Assembly: GCA_902519325.1 (NCBI GenBank)
Contig: CABYJU010000001.1
Coordinates: 62,001 to 126,000, forward strand
Reading direction: 5' to 3'
DNA: 64,000 nt
From: an uncultured Pelagibacteraceae bacterium
GTDB lineage: Bacteria > Pseudomonadota > Alphaproteobacteria > Pelagibacterales > Pelagibacteraceae
The notes under the pieces are model-generated. The model made no database searches and was not told where the DNA came from. It worked only from the letters and a program-made list of their open reading frames with translations. Below, one piece after another: positions 18,751-28,599 of this stretch; position 1 is the stretch's first letter, and each line of letters opens with the position of its first letter. The position numbers and the translations under genes were made by a program.

Positions 18751-19305
18751 TTAAATTTTGGGAAGTGTTACCCCTTTTTGACCCATATATTTTCCATCTC
18801 TGTCTGCATATGAAACATCAGGTTCCTCATTCCCTTTTAAAAATATAAATTGAGCCACACCTTCATTTGCATATATTTTGGCTGGTAATGGAGTTGTGTT
18901 AGAAAATTCAAGGGTCACATGGCCTTCCCATCCCGGCTCCAAAGGTGTTACATTAACAATTATTCCACATCTAGCATAAGTGGACTTACCTAAACAAATA
19001 ACTAGGACATCGCTAGGAATTTTAAAATATTCGACAGTTCTTGCTAAAACAAAAGAGTTTGGTGGAATAATACATTCATCGGATTCTTTTGTTACAAAAT
19101 TTGTTGGTTTAAAATTTTTTGGGTCTACAATTTCAGAATTGACATTAGTAAATATTTTAAACTCATTAGATACTCTCGCATCGTATCCGTATGAAGAAAC
19201 ACCAAATGAAATTTTCCCTTCCCTTATTTGTTTATCTTCAAATGGTGAGATCATTTCTTGTTCTTTAGCCATTTTGATTATCCACTTATCTGATTGCACT
19301 GACAT
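18751..19305 (-). CDS. dcd: dCTP deaminase
   Basis: [53 protein letters not shown]. Confidence 0.95.
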   Translation of the reverse strand: MSVQSDKWIIKMAKEQEMISPFEDKQIREGKISFGVSSYGYDARVSNEFKIFTNVNSEIVDPKNFKPTNFVTKESDECIIPPNSFVLARTVEYFKIPSDVLVICLGKSTYARCGIIVNVTPLEPGWEGHVTLEFSNTTPLPAKIYANEGVAQFIFLKGNEEPDVSYADRDGKYMGQKGVTLPKI

Positions 19306-19407
19306 TTATTTATTTTTTTTATTTTTTCTTTGAAATATTTTTCTTTTTCTTAAGTTTTTACGCAAAGCTTCTCCTAGTTTAGCTTTTTTATCCTTCTTCC
19401 TGTCCAT
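19306..19407 (-). CDS. 33-aa highly basic micro-ORF MDRKKDKKAKLGEALRKNLRKRKIFQRKNKKNK
   Basis: Stop TAA abuts the dcd ATG (TAAATG); below the ORF-track cutoff; pattern 'LGEALRKNLRKRK' resembles short basic proteins of alphaproteobacteria. Confidence 0.55.
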   Translation of the reverse strand: MDRKKDKKAKLGEALRKNLRKRKIFQRKNKKNK

Positions 19408-19412
19408 CTTGA

Positions 19413-19610
19413 TTACTTTTTGTCTGGATTGGTAAGGTGATCCAAAGTTATTACTTGATCGATAGGTATTGTTTTTTCCTCTGGAATTTTGGGGTCACCT
19501 TGTTTGGCTATTTTTTTTGCTCTTTTTTCAGCAAGTTTTTTTTCTCTTTTAGCCTGCTTCTCCATAGCCTTAGCTCCTCTTGTTGATTTATAATCGTAGT
19601 GAATTCCCAT
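19413..19610 (-). CDS. Small charged conserved-hypothetical protein (65 aa)
   Basis: MGIHYDYKSTRGAKAMEKQAKREKKLAEKRAKK...; co-directional with dcd. Confidence 0.65.
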   Translation of the reverse strand: MGIHYDYKSTRGAKAMEKQAKREKKLAEKRAKKIAKQGDPKIPEEKTIPIDQVITLDHLTNPDKK

Positions 19611-19704
19611 ATCATTTACCTAATTTACGTATACCCGATTTTCGTAAAAAATTAAGGCATTTATTTGAAAAAAACAATTTTATACACTAATTATAATTAA
19701 AAAT

Positions 19705-19778
19705 GCCCTCATAGTTAAATGGTATAACACATCCATGGTAAGGATGAGTTTCCAGTTCAATTCTGGGTGAGGGCACCA
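19705..19778 (+). tRNA. tRNA-Thr (GGT), CCA encoded
   Basis: GCCCTCA TAGTTAAATGGTATAACA CATCC ATGGTAA GGATG ... CCAGTTCAATTCTGG TGAGGGC A CCA. Confidence 0.93.
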
Positions 19779-19779
19779 G

Positions 19780-20496
19780 TTATTTGTAGAATTTTTTTCT
19801 GATTATAAATCCAATTAAAACCAAAATAATCATACCAATCACTGGTACATAAATATCTGGAGTAAAAATTATATCAAAGACACTTGGAGGTTCTTGATTG
19901 TTTTCAATCACTTTATTTAGACCTGCACCAAGTGAAGCTCCAACAAATAACTGAGGCGTCATTCCAATAACTGATCCTAAAAAGAAATTTCTAATCTTAA
20001 TATTAAACAATGTTGGCAAAATGTTTGAAATAAAAAAAGGTATACCACCAACAAATCTATATATCAGAAAAAAAGTAAATTCATTTTGTTTAAATTTTTC
20101 AGTAAGATTATAAAATTTTGATGAAAATTTTTTTTTAATTAAATCTTTAAAAAAATAATTTGCACAAATATATAAAAGCGTTGCGCCAATAGATAAACCA
20201 AATACAATAAGAATTGTTCCAATCCATTTTCCAAATACAAATCCTCCAACTAAAAAAACTGGAGAACCAAATCCTAAGAGCATAACCCAAATAATCACTC
20301 CAATAAAAAATAATACGCTTGCGATTAAAAGATTAGAATTTTTAATATCATTTAATTTATCTCTATTATTTTTTATAAGTTCAAAACTTGAAAAGTCGTC
20401 AAATGAGAAATGGCTAAAAAAAAGCAACAAAAAGCCAGTAACTATGGAAAGATATATAATACCGAGAATAATTTTTAATTTATTTTCATTTTCCAT
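19780..20496 (-). CDS. TVP38/TMEM64 (SNARE-associated/DedA-like) membrane protein
   Basis: Multi-pass TM; GSPVFLVGGFVFGKWIGTILIVFGLSIGATLLY; FRFVGGIPFFISN-like motif (YRFVGGIPFFISNILPTLFNI). Confidence 0.8.
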   Translation of the reverse strand: MENENKLKIILGIIYLSIVTGFLLLFFSHFSFDDFSSFELIKNNRDKLNDIKNSNLLIASVLFFIGVIIWVMLLGFGSPVFLVGGFVFGKWIGTILIVFGLSIGATLLYICANYFFKDLIKKKFSSKFYNLTEKFKQNEFTFFLIYRFVGGIPFFISNILPTLFNIKIRNFFLGSVIGMTPQLFVGASLGAGLNKVIENNQEPPSVFDIIFTPDIYVPVIGMIILVLIGFIIRKKFYK

Positions 20497-20580
20497 TTTG
20501 TTCTAATTTATTAAAAATCGCTGTACTTATATACATTAAATTGTATAACTACCGAAATTTAACAAAAAAGAAGCCTTAAT

Positions 20581-20715
20581 ATGAAACGTACATATCAACC
20601 TAGTAAAAAAGTGAGAAAAAGAAGGCATGGTTTTAGGTCTAAAATGAAGACTAAAGGAGGAAGAAAACTAATTAGAAGAAGAAGAAGTAAGGGTAGAAAA
20701 AAACTCACTGTTTAA
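20581..20715 (+). CDS. rpmH: 50S ribosomal protein L34
   Basis: [44 protein letters not shown]; 44 aa, not in ORF track; stop overlaps rnpA ATG. Confidence 0.98.
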   Translation: MKRTYQPSKKVRKRRHGFRSKMKTKGGRKLIRRRRSKGRKKLTV

Positions 20716-21056
20716 TGCAGGTTAAATTAAAAAGTTTATCCAGAAATGAAGATTTTAAATTTATTTTAAATGGTAAAAAAATATCAAATAGATATTCAAC
20801 AATTTTTTACAGGAGATTAGAAAATAAAAGCAATAGATATTTTAATATAAGTTTTATTACAAAAAAAAAGATTGGTACAGCTGTTGTAAGAAATAAAATT
20901 AAAAGAAGATTAAGGAATATGATGAATGAGGCTTTAAGAAAAATTAAAATTAATCTTAACTATAGTTATTTATTAATTGCTAGAAAATCTGTTTTAGAAG
21001 ATGAGTATAATTTTATTAAAATAAAACTTTTTAATGAGTTAAAAAAAATTAGATAG
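20715..21056 (+). CDS. rnpA: Ribonuclease P protein component
   Basis: KKKIGTAVVRNKIKRRLRNMMNEALR; follows rpmH. Confidence 0.93.
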   Translation: MQVKLKSLSRNEDFKFILNGKKISNRYSTIFYRRLENKSNRYFNISFITKKKIGTAVVRNKIKRRLRNMMNEALRKIKINLNYSYLLIARKSVLEDEYNFIKIKLFNELKKIR

Positions 21057-21058
21057 TT

Positions 21059-21298
21059 ATGATTAAAAAAGGATTAATATATTTAATTAAATTTTATAAA
21101 TATTTCATTTCACCGGTTCTGGGTAATAATTGTAGGTATCTTCCAACCTGTTCAGAATATTTTATTGACAGTTTAAATGAGCATGGTGTTTTGAGAGGTT
21201 GTTACAAAGGTATTAAAAGAATTTTATCCTGTCATCCTATAAAATTTTTGGGAGGAGGACATGGGTATGATCCAGTAAAGAAAAAGAATATTAAATAA
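21059..21298 (+). CDS. yidD: Membrane protein insertion efficiency factor YidD
   Basis: YKYFISPVLGNNCRYLPTCSEYFIDSL; CHP..F.GGHGYDPV. Confidence 0.95.
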   Translation: MIKKGLIYLIKFYKYFISPVLGNNCRYLPTCSEYFIDSLNEHGVLRGCYKGIKRILSCHPIKFLGGGHGYDPVKKKNIK

Positions 21299-22980
21299 TG
21301 GACACTAGAAACGTAATCGCAGCAATTTCATTAAGTGCAGCAGTAATAATTCTTTATGGATTATTTTTTGCTCCGCAAAGTCCTGATCCAAAGCAGTTAA
21401 CTAATAATGATCAAAATAAGAACAATCTTCAACTTAATGAGGCACCAAAAATAGAGCAAAATATTGAGAATAATAAAATTTCTAGATCAGAGGCAATTAA
21501 CAAAGTTGAAAGAATACTTTTTGAAAATAAAAATATAAAAGGTTCTATTTCTCTAGAGGGATCATTAATCGATGACCTGATTTTTAAGAAATATACTGAA
21601 ACTTTAGATTCTGATGAAAATGTAGTTTTGCTTAATCCTAAAGAGTCTGAAAATGGTTATTATATAGAAACAGGTTGGGCCATAAATAACAAAGATATTG
21701 AAGTTCCTAATTCAAATACAAAGTGGGAAGTTATTGGCAATAAATTACTAACACCGAACAGTCCAATTAAATTGGTATGGAATAATGAGCAGAATATAAC
21801 GTTTGAGAAAGAAATAAGTATAGATGATAAATTTTTATTTACTGTTAACCAAAAAATAACAAATAATACTCAAAATACTTATAACTTTTATCCCTATGGA
21901 CAGATTATTAGAAACGTAGCTCCTGATGTAACTGATTTTTATATATTACATGAAGGTTTGTTAGGTGTTTTTGATGATAATCTTGTTGAAGAAGATTACG
22001 ATGACATTAAAGACAAGAAGTACTCTATAAATGCTAATAAAGGGTGGATGGGTATTACAGATAAATATTGGATAACAAGTTTAATCCCAGAAAGTAATAA
22101 AAGTTTTAGATCAGATTTCGATTATAAAAATAAATTTAAAGCTAACTTTATAGAAACTGCTGCAACAGAAGTCAGAGCTAATGAAAGTAAAACTAATCAG
22201 GTAAAAGTGATTATTGCAGCAAAAGAAGTTGATGTTGTTGATGGCTATGCAGAAAAACTTAATATTAATAAATTTGATTTAGCAATTGATTGGGGTTTCC
22301 TGTATTTCTTAACAAAACCAATATTTTTGTTATCAGATTATTTCTTTAAATTAACTGGCAACTATGGAATTGCAATTATACTAATTACCGCTTGTATAAG
22401 AATATTATTTTTTCCTCTCGCTAACTACTCATTTAGATCTATGGCAAAAATGAAAGTTCTTCAACCCGAAATGGTAAGGCTAAAAGAACTTCATAAGGAA
22501 GATAAAATGAAGTTACAGCAAGAAATGATGGCTCTTTATAAAAGAGAGAAGGTTAATCCTGTAAGTGGGTGTTTGCCTATTTTAATTCAAATACCATTTT
22601 TCTTTGCAATTTATAAAATGTTGTTTGTAACAATTGAAATGAGACATCAGCCTTTTTTTGGTTGGATACATGATCTAAGTGAAAGAGATCCAACAAGTTT
22701 ATTTAATCTATTTGGTTTGTTACCATATGATGTCCCGTCATTTTTAATTATCGGCGCTTGGCCAGTAGCAATGGGTGTTACAATGTGGATACAACAAAAG
22801 CTTAATCCAACACCACCGGATCCGATACAACAAAAAATTTTCATGTTTTTTCCTGTATTTTTAACAGTGATACTGGCACCTTTTCCATCAGGGTTAGTTA
22901 TATATTGGACAATTAACAACGTGCTCACGATGGCACAACAGTATGTAATTATGAAGAGAACTTCAGTTAAAACAGTTTAA
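21298..22980 (+). CDS. yidC: Membrane protein insertase YidC
   Basis: N-terminal TM, periplasmic domain, C-terminal GNYGIAIILITACIRILFFPLANYSFRSMAKMK; NPVSGCLPILIQIP. Confidence 0.96.
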   Translation: MDTRNVIAAISLSAAVIILYGLFFAPQSPDPKQLTNNDQNKNNLQLNEAPKIEQNIENNKISRSEAINKVERILFENKNIKGSISLEGSLIDDLIFKKYTETLDSDENVVLLNPKESENGYYIETGWAINNKDIEVPNSNTKWEVIGNKLLTPNSPIKLVWNNEQNITFEKEISIDDKFLFTVNQKITNNTQNTYNFYPYGQIIRNVAPDVTDFYILHEGLLGVFDDNLVEEDYDDIKDKKYSINANKGWMGITDKYWITSLIPESNKSFRSDFDYKNKFKANFIETAATEVRANESKTNQVKVIIAAKEVDVVDGYAEKLNINKFDLAIDWGFLYFLTKPIFLLSDYFFKLTGNYGIAIILITACIRILFFPLANYSFRSMAKMKVLQPEMVRLKELHKEDKMKLQQEMMALYKREKVNPVSGCLPILIQIPFFFAIYKMLFVTIEMRHQPFFGWIHDLSERDPTSLFNLFGLLPYDVPSFLIIGAWPVAMGVTMWIQQKLNPTPPDPIQQKIFMFFPVFLTVILAPFPSGLVIYWTINNVLTMAQQYVIMKRTSVKTV

Positions 22981-22983
22981 TTG

Positions 22984-23832
22984 ATGGAATTAGATAAGAT
23001 TATTCCAACAGATGGGCCAAATATTAATGAAGTTGAAAAATATATAAACAAATATCAGTCTGAGATTATAGTAATTAAATGTGGTGGATCTGTTTTATTA
23101 GACAAAAAACTATTTAATCAATTCATAGAAGATATTTCGGTAATAAATAAAATCGGTTTATCAGCAATAGTCGTTCATGGTGGAGGTAAAAATATTAAAA
23201 AAAAATTAGATGAAAATAATATTGAAACAAGATTTATCAAAGGACTAAGGGTTTCAGACGATAAAACAATAAGATATATAGAAGAAGCTTTACTAGAGCT
23301 TAATTTAGAGATTTTACATAAATTAAAATCTAAAAATACTAATGTTTGTTCAATATCACCTAAAGAACATAATGTAATTAATATTATTCCTGAAAGTAAA
23401 GAATTGGGATACGTTGGTTCACCAAAAAAAATTAATAAAGAGAAAATATTAAACATTATTAATAATAAACAAATTCCAATTGTTGTCCCTTTAGGAGTGG
23501 GTGATGATGGTAGAATTTATAATATTAATGCAGATGTTGCTGCAGGTTCAATTGCAAAGGAGATCGATGCGAGACGTCTTCTTTTGATGACAGATGTTGA
23601 GGGGGTTCTTGATGAAAATCAAAAACTTATATCTGAAATTAATCTCAATAGAGCTAACGAGATGCTAAAAAATAATATTATATCTGGAGGTATGATACCA
23701 AAAATAAACACTTGTCTAGATGCAATATCTAATGGTGTTAGAGGTGTTGTTATTGTTGATGGGAGAAAACCACATTCAATACTATTTGAGTTATTTTCTG
23801 ACAAGGGCGCAGGAACATTAATAAGAAAATGA
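22984..23832 (+). CDS. argB: Acetylglutamate kinase
   Basis: VIKCGGSVL, VVHGGGKNI, GGMIPKINTCLDAI. Confidence 0.95.
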   Translation: MELDKIIPTDGPNINEVEKYINKYQSEIIVIKCGGSVLLDKKLFNQFIEDISVINKIGLSAIVVHGGGKNIKKKLDENNIETRFIKGLRVSDDKTIRYIEEALLELNLEILHKLKSKNTNVCSISPKEHNVINIIPESKELGYVGSPKKINKEKILNIINNKQIPIVVPLGVGDDGRIYNINADVAAGSIAKEIDARRLLLMTDVEGVLDENQKLISEINLNRANEMLKNNIISGGMIPKINTCLDAISNGVRGVVIVDGRKPHSILFELFSDKGAGTLIRK

Positions 23833-24500
23833 ATAATCTAAAAAATATAAAGAATATTTTGTTCGACTGTGATGGTGTTTTATATAATGATTTAGAAGCA
23901 GTGTTTGGCCAAGTTAGTAAGAGAATGACAAAATATATTTCGAATAAACTTAGCTTAGATCTTACAAAAGCCAAAGAATTACAAAGAGATTATTTTCACA
24001 AATACAACACAAGTTTAAATGGATTGATGATACATCATGATATCCCACCGGAAGAATTCTTAGAGTATGTTCATGATATTGATCTTTCATTTATGGAAAA
24101 AGATCTTGTTTTAAGAAATGAGCTTGAAAACATAAATTTAAATAAATTCGTATTCACAAACGGAAGTAGAGCGCACGTAAAAAATATAGTGAAAACTCTT
24201 GGTATTGAAGACCAATTTAAAGATATATTTGATATCGTAGACGCAAAATATCACCCTAAGCCTGAAGCCAAAGCTTTTGATCTTATGGTTGATAAATTTA
24301 AAATTAATCCAAAAGAAACTCTTTATATCGAGGATATAGCTAAAAATTTATCAATAGGTAAAGAGCGAGGGACAATAACAGCTTGGCTTATCAATAATGA
24401 ATACTGGGGTAAAAAAGAGTCTGATAAAGATTACATCGACTATAAAATCGAAAATCTCTCTTTATTTTTAAAAGAAATAAGGTTATTAAAAAGTTCTTAA
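23829..24500 (+). CDS. HAD-family hydrolase (pyrimidine 5'-nucleotidase-like)
   Basis: LFDCDGVLYND, FTNGSRAHVKN, KPEAKAF, YIEDIAKNL; argB-HAD-dapD order known in alphaproteobacteria. Confidence 0.82.
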   Translation: MNNLKNIKNILFDCDGVLYNDLEAVFGQVSKRMTKYISNKLSLDLTKAKELQRDYFHKYNTSLNGLMIHHDIPPEEFLEYVHDIDLSFMEKDLVLRNELENINLNKFVFTNGSRAHVKNIVKTLGIEDQFKDIFDIVDAKYHPKPEAKAFDLMVDKFKINPKETLYIEDIAKNLSIGKERGTITAWLINNEYWGKKESDKDYIDYKIENLSLFLKEIRLLKSS

Positions 24501-24504
24501 ATTT

Positions 24505-25332
24505 ATGAGCATAGAAAATATAATCAATGATGCCTGGGATAATAGAGACCAAGTAAGTCCTACCTCAGATGAGAGTTTAAAAAATACTGTTAATCAGATT
24601 ATTGATGACTTAGATAGTGGCAAAGTCAGAGTAGCAGAAAAAATTAATGGTGAGTGGGTAACACATCAATATATAAAAAAAGCAATTATGTTAAGTTTTA
24701 GAATGTATCCAATGGAAAATTTAAATGGTCCTTACAGTAGTTGGTATGACAAAGCGCATCTTTTAAAAGGTAAAACGGCAGGTTGGTCTAAAGATGACCA
24801 TGAAAAAGCTGGTTTCAGAATGGTTCCTAATTCTCCAGTGAGAAAAGGATCTTTTGTAGGCAAAAACGCTGTTTTAATGCCATGCTATGTGAATATAGGA
24901 GCATACATTGATGAGGGAACAATGATAGATACTTTTGCAAGAGCTGGGAGCTGTTCTCAAATCGGAAAAAATTGTCATATCTCTGCAGGTAGCGGAGTTG
25001 GAGGAGTTTTAGAGCCTGCACAAGCATTACCAACAATTATTGAGGACAATGTTTTTTTAGGAGCAATGTCTGAGGTTGTAGAGGGAGTGATAGTTGGTGA
25101 AGGTTCTGTTTTAAGTATGGGGATGTATATTGGACAATCAACAAAAATTGTTAACAGGAAAACAGGCGAAATATGCTACGGTAAAATTCCACCATATTCT
25201 GTTGTTGTTCCAGGTTCTCTACCAGATAAAAATAATTCAAGCGCTCCATCATTATATTGTGCGGTAATAATCAAACAAGTGGACGAAAAAACAAGATCAA
25301 AGACTTCAATAAATGATCTTTTAAGAGAATAG
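24505..25332 (+). CDS. dapD: 2,3,4,5-tetrahydropyridine-2,6-dicarboxylate N-succinyltransferase
   Basis: Left-handed beta-helix; PNSPVRKGSFVGKNAVLMPCYVNIGAYIDEGTMIDTFARAGSCSQIGKNCHIS. Confidence 0.96.
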   Translation: MSIENIINDAWDNRDQVSPTSDESLKNTVNQIIDDLDSGKVRVAEKINGEWVTHQYIKKAIMLSFRMYPMENLNGPYSSWYDKAHLLKGKTAGWSKDDHEKAGFRMVPNSPVRKGSFVGKNAVLMPCYVNIGAYIDEGTMIDTFARAGSCSQIGKNCHISAGSGVGGVLEPAQALPTIIEDNVFLGAMSEVVEGVIVGEGSVLSMGMYIGQSTKIVNRKTGEICYGKIPPYSVVVPGSLPDKNNSSAPSLYCAVIIKQVDEKTRSKTSINDLLRE

Positions 25333-25336
25333 ATTA

Positions 25337-26479
25337 ATGAAAACTTATAATGAACTGACGTTAGCTCAAGAGCTAATAAAATTTCAAACAATTAAAACGG
25401 AAGATAAAGGTATTATGAATTTCCTTTCAAGGAAACTCTCATCAATAGGCTTTAAATGTCATATAATAAAATCAAAAGGTACAGGTGCTAAACCTGCTTT
25501 AAATTTATATGCAAAATTTGGTAAATCAAAACCTAACATTAATTATTTGGGTCACACAGATGTTGTTGCTAACCTCAACAATTGGGAGTTTCCACCATTT
25601 AAAGCAGTAGTAAAAAAAGGATATTTATATGGAAGAGGATCCCAGGACATGAAGGGTAGTGTGGCATGTTGGATAAGTGCTGTAAGTAATTTTATTAAAA
25701 ATAAAAAATTTAAAGGTTCTATATCAATAATAATTACGGCTGATGAAGAAACTACAGGTCATGGTTGTCCAGCCGTTATGAAATATTTAAAGAAAAAAAA
25801 AGAAAAAATTGATTTTTCGGTAGTAGGCGAACCTTCATCAAATAAATCTGTTGGGGATGAAATCAGAATTGGAAGAAGAGGTTCTATGAATGCAACAATA
25901 ACAGTGTATGGAAAAAGTGGACACTCTGCATTTTATGGCACTTATATAAATCCATGTACTGCTCTTGCTAAAATAATATCTAAACTTAAAAGTGTTCGGC
26001 TAGACAAAGGAACAAAATATATGCCGCCATCTAATTTGGAATTTACAAAAATGAATGTGGATAATATATCTGAAAATGTAGTTCCGCAGTCTGCAAGTGC
26101 TAAATTTAATGTTAGATTTAATTCAACTTATAAATCGTCATCATTGAAAAAAAAACTTAATAAAATTATTAATGCAGTTGCAAAAAAAGAAAATTGTAAA
26201 ACCAAAATAGATTATAAAGTAAGTGGAGAAGCATTTTACACAGAGCCAAATAAAGAAATTTATATGGTAAAAAAAGTTGTAAAAAAAGTTACAGGGAACA
26301 ATGCAAAATTAAATTGTAGAGGTGGCACAAGTGATAGTAGATTTTTAGGTTCAATACCACGTCTTGAGCTTGGGTTAAGAAATAATACTATTCATATGGT
26401 TAATGAAAGAACATCGATCTCAGATTTAAAAAAGTTAACTAAGATTTATAAGAACATTTTACATAATTATTTCGCTTGA
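25337..26479 (+). CDS. dapE: Succinyl-diaminopimelate desuccinylase
   Basis: YLGHTDVV, YGRGSQDMKG, ADEETTGHGC, GRRGSMNATITVYGKSGHSA. Confidence 0.92.
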   Translation: MKTYNELTLAQELIKFQTIKTEDKGIMNFLSRKLSSIGFKCHIIKSKGTGAKPALNLYAKFGKSKPNINYLGHTDVVANLNNWEFPPFKAVVKKGYLYGRGSQDMKGSVACWISAVSNFIKNKKFKGSISIIITADEETTGHGCPAVMKYLKKKKEKIDFSVVGEPSSNKSVGDEIRIGRRGSMNATITVYGKSGHSAFYGTYINPCTALAKIISKLKSVRLDKGTKYMPPSNLEFTKMNVDNISENVVPQSASAKFNVRFNSTYKSSSLKKKLNKIINAVAKKENCKTKIDYKVSGEAFYTEPNKEIYMVKKVVKKVTGNNAKLNCRGGTSDSRFLGSIPRLELGLRNNTIHMVNERTSISDLKKLTKIYKNILHNYFA

Positions 26480-27405
26480 AAACTGCAATTATAACATCTG
26501 AATTTTCAGAAAAACATATAACAGGCGATGGTCATCCAGAGCAACCGAAGAGAGTAGTTTCAATAATTGATACTTTAAAAAAAAATAAAGAACTGCTTTG
26601 GGATAAGCCAGATGTTGTTCCTAATGATATTCTTAATATGACACATTCTGAAGATTATATTAATAATTTAAAAGACTCATTTCCTAAAAGTGGCTTAAAT
26701 TTTTTAGATGGTGATACTGTTGTATCGCCTGGAAGTAAGGATGCAGTGTTTCAAGCTGCAGGATCAGCTATAAGTGCAATAGATGGAATTGAGAATAAAA
26801 AATATAAAAATGCATTTTGTGTAGTACGACCACCAGGACACCATGCTGAAAAAAACAAATCAATGGGCTTTTGCTGTATTTCTAATGCAGGTGTTGCAGT
26901 TAATTATTTAATAAAAAAATATAATTATAAAAGAATTGCATGTGTAGATTTTGATGTTCATTGGGGAAATGGAAATTATGATGTAATGTATGACAACAAA
27001 AATTCACTTTATATATCAACACATCAATATCCATTTTATCCAGGTGGTGGCTCAGAAAAAGACAAGGGAAAGTATAATAATTCTCTTAATATACCTCTTC
27101 CCGCTGGCACAAATTCTGAAGAGTATTTTAATGCTTATGATAGAGTTTTAGATAGGTTAATTGAATATAAGCCTGATTACCTAATCTTTTCTGCTGGCTT
27201 TGATGCTCACAAGAACGATCCATTAGCTCAATTTGAACTTTCATCCATAGATTTTTATGAAATAACAAGAAGAACACTAAAAGCCACTAATAAGTTTACA
27301 AATGGAAAAGTGGTATCTTTATTAGAAGGTGGATACGACCTGAAAGCACTTGCTGAAAGCGCTAATTATCATGTAAATGCATTAATCGAGTCGAAAAATA
27401 AATAA
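26476..27405 (+). CDS. Histone deacetylase-like / acetylpolyamine amidohydrolase family protein
   Basis: RPPGHHAEKNKSMGFC, VDFDVHWGNG, SAGFDAHKNDPLAQ. Confidence 0.92.
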   Translation: MKTAIITSEFSEKHITGDGHPEQPKRVVSIIDTLKKNKELLWDKPDVVPNDILNMTHSEDYINNLKDSFPKSGLNFLDGDTVVSPGSKDAVFQAAGSAISAIDGIENKKYKNAFCVVRPPGHHAEKNKSMGFCCISNAGVAVNYLIKKYNYKRIACVDFDVHWGNGNYDVMYDNKNSLYISTHQYPFYPGGGSEKDKGKYNNSLNIPLPAGTNSEEYFNAYDRVLDRLIEYKPDYLIFSAGFDAHKNDPLAQFELSSIDFYEITRRTLKATNKFTNGKVVSLLEGGYDLKALAESANYHVNALIESKNK

Positions 27406-27869
27406 TGATGAAACTATATAAACAAAAATCATCAAATATTGATAACAGGGGACTGTTTGCATCTAAAAATATAAAAAAAGGAACTAAGATTATTTACTAC
27501 ACAGGTAAAATAATTACAAAAAAACAAACCGAAAATAATCCAAAATTTGATAATGATAAAGCGATTTATCTTTTTAACTTAAATAATAGATATGATTTAG
27601 ACGGTGATTTTGCTTACAATACTGCAAGACTTATTAATCACTCTTGTGATCCAAACTGCGAAGTTGAGGGCAAAGGTTTAAAATTATGGATTAGTTCTAT
27701 TAAAGATATAAATAAAAATGACGAACTAACTTATGATTATGGGTTTAGTTTTGATGAAAACTATAAGGATTTTCCTTGTAAGTGTGGCTCCAAAAATTGT
27801 TGCGGTTATATAGTCAGAGAAGGATCTAGATGGAGAATAAAAAAGAAAAAAATAAAATCTAATAAATAA
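27405..27869 (+). CDS. SET domain protein-lysine methyltransferase-like protein
   Basis: RGLFASKNIKKGT, RLINHSCDPNCEVEG, DELTYDYGF, post-SET-like CKCGSKNCCGYI. Confidence 0.92.
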   Translation: MMKLYKQKSSNIDNRGLFASKNIKKGTKIIYYTGKIITKKQTENNPKFDNDKAIYLFNLNNRYDLDGDFAYNTARLINHSCDPNCEVEGKGLKLWISSIKDINKNDELTYDYGFSFDENYKDFPCKCGSKNCCGYIVREGSRWRIKKKKIKSNK

Positions 27870-28599
27870 TTTTCTCAAGATATAAGCCATGTGCAGGAGC
27901 AATAGGAGCACAATTTTTTCTAGATTTTGATTTAAATACACTGGTAAATTTTTTTAAGTTCCATTTATTTTCACCAAGGTATTTGAGTGAACCAACCATG
28001 GATCTAACTTGACTCTTAAGAAATGATTTTGACACAAATAGAATTTTTATAACATTTTTAACTTTTGTTATTTTAACCTTCTTCATGGTTTTTACCGGAC
28101 TTTTTGCGGCACAATTAGATGCTCTAAACGTTGAAAAATCATGAGTTCCAATTAATTTTTTTGCTCCCTTTTTCATCAATTCAACATCAATTTTTTTTTT
28201 AATATGCCACTCTCTGTTAAAATTAATAACAGAAGGAGAGGCATCATTTCTTATTAAATATATATACCTTCTTTCTTTTGCAGAATATCTTGAATGAAAA
28301 AGTTTATTTTTTTTCTTTATTTTCAAAATAGATATTTTTTTTTTATTTAAAAAGAAGTTTAGTGAATTTATTAGTTTATCTTTTTGAATAATTTTATTTT
28401 TAGTATCAAAGTGTGCTGATTGCTCTTTGGCATGAACTCCTGTATCTGTTCGTCCAGACCCGTAAATTTTTATTTTTTCTTTTAATAGTTTGGATAAGAT
28501 AATCTCAATATTTTCCTGGATTGACTTACCTTTTTTTTGAATTTGCCAACCATTGTATAAAGTGCCTTCGTATTCTATTAAAATTTGATATCTATTCAC
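27859..28599 (-). CDS. truA: tRNA pseudouridine(38-40) synthase
   Basis: GSGRTDTGVHAKEQSAHFDT; YEGTLYNGWQ. Confidence 0.95.
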   Translation of the reverse strand: MNRYQILIEYEGTLYNGWQIQKKGKSIQENIEIILSKLLKEKIKIYGSGRTDTGVHAKEQSAHFDTKNKIIQKDKLINSLNFFLNKKKISILKIKKKNKLFHSRYSAKERRYIYLIRNDASPSVINFNREWHIKKKIDVELMKKGAKKLIGTHDFSTFRASNCAAKSPVKTMKKVKITKVKNVIKILFVSKSFLKSQVRSMVGSLKYLGENKWNLKKFTSVFKSKSRKNCAPIAPAHGLYLEKIIY

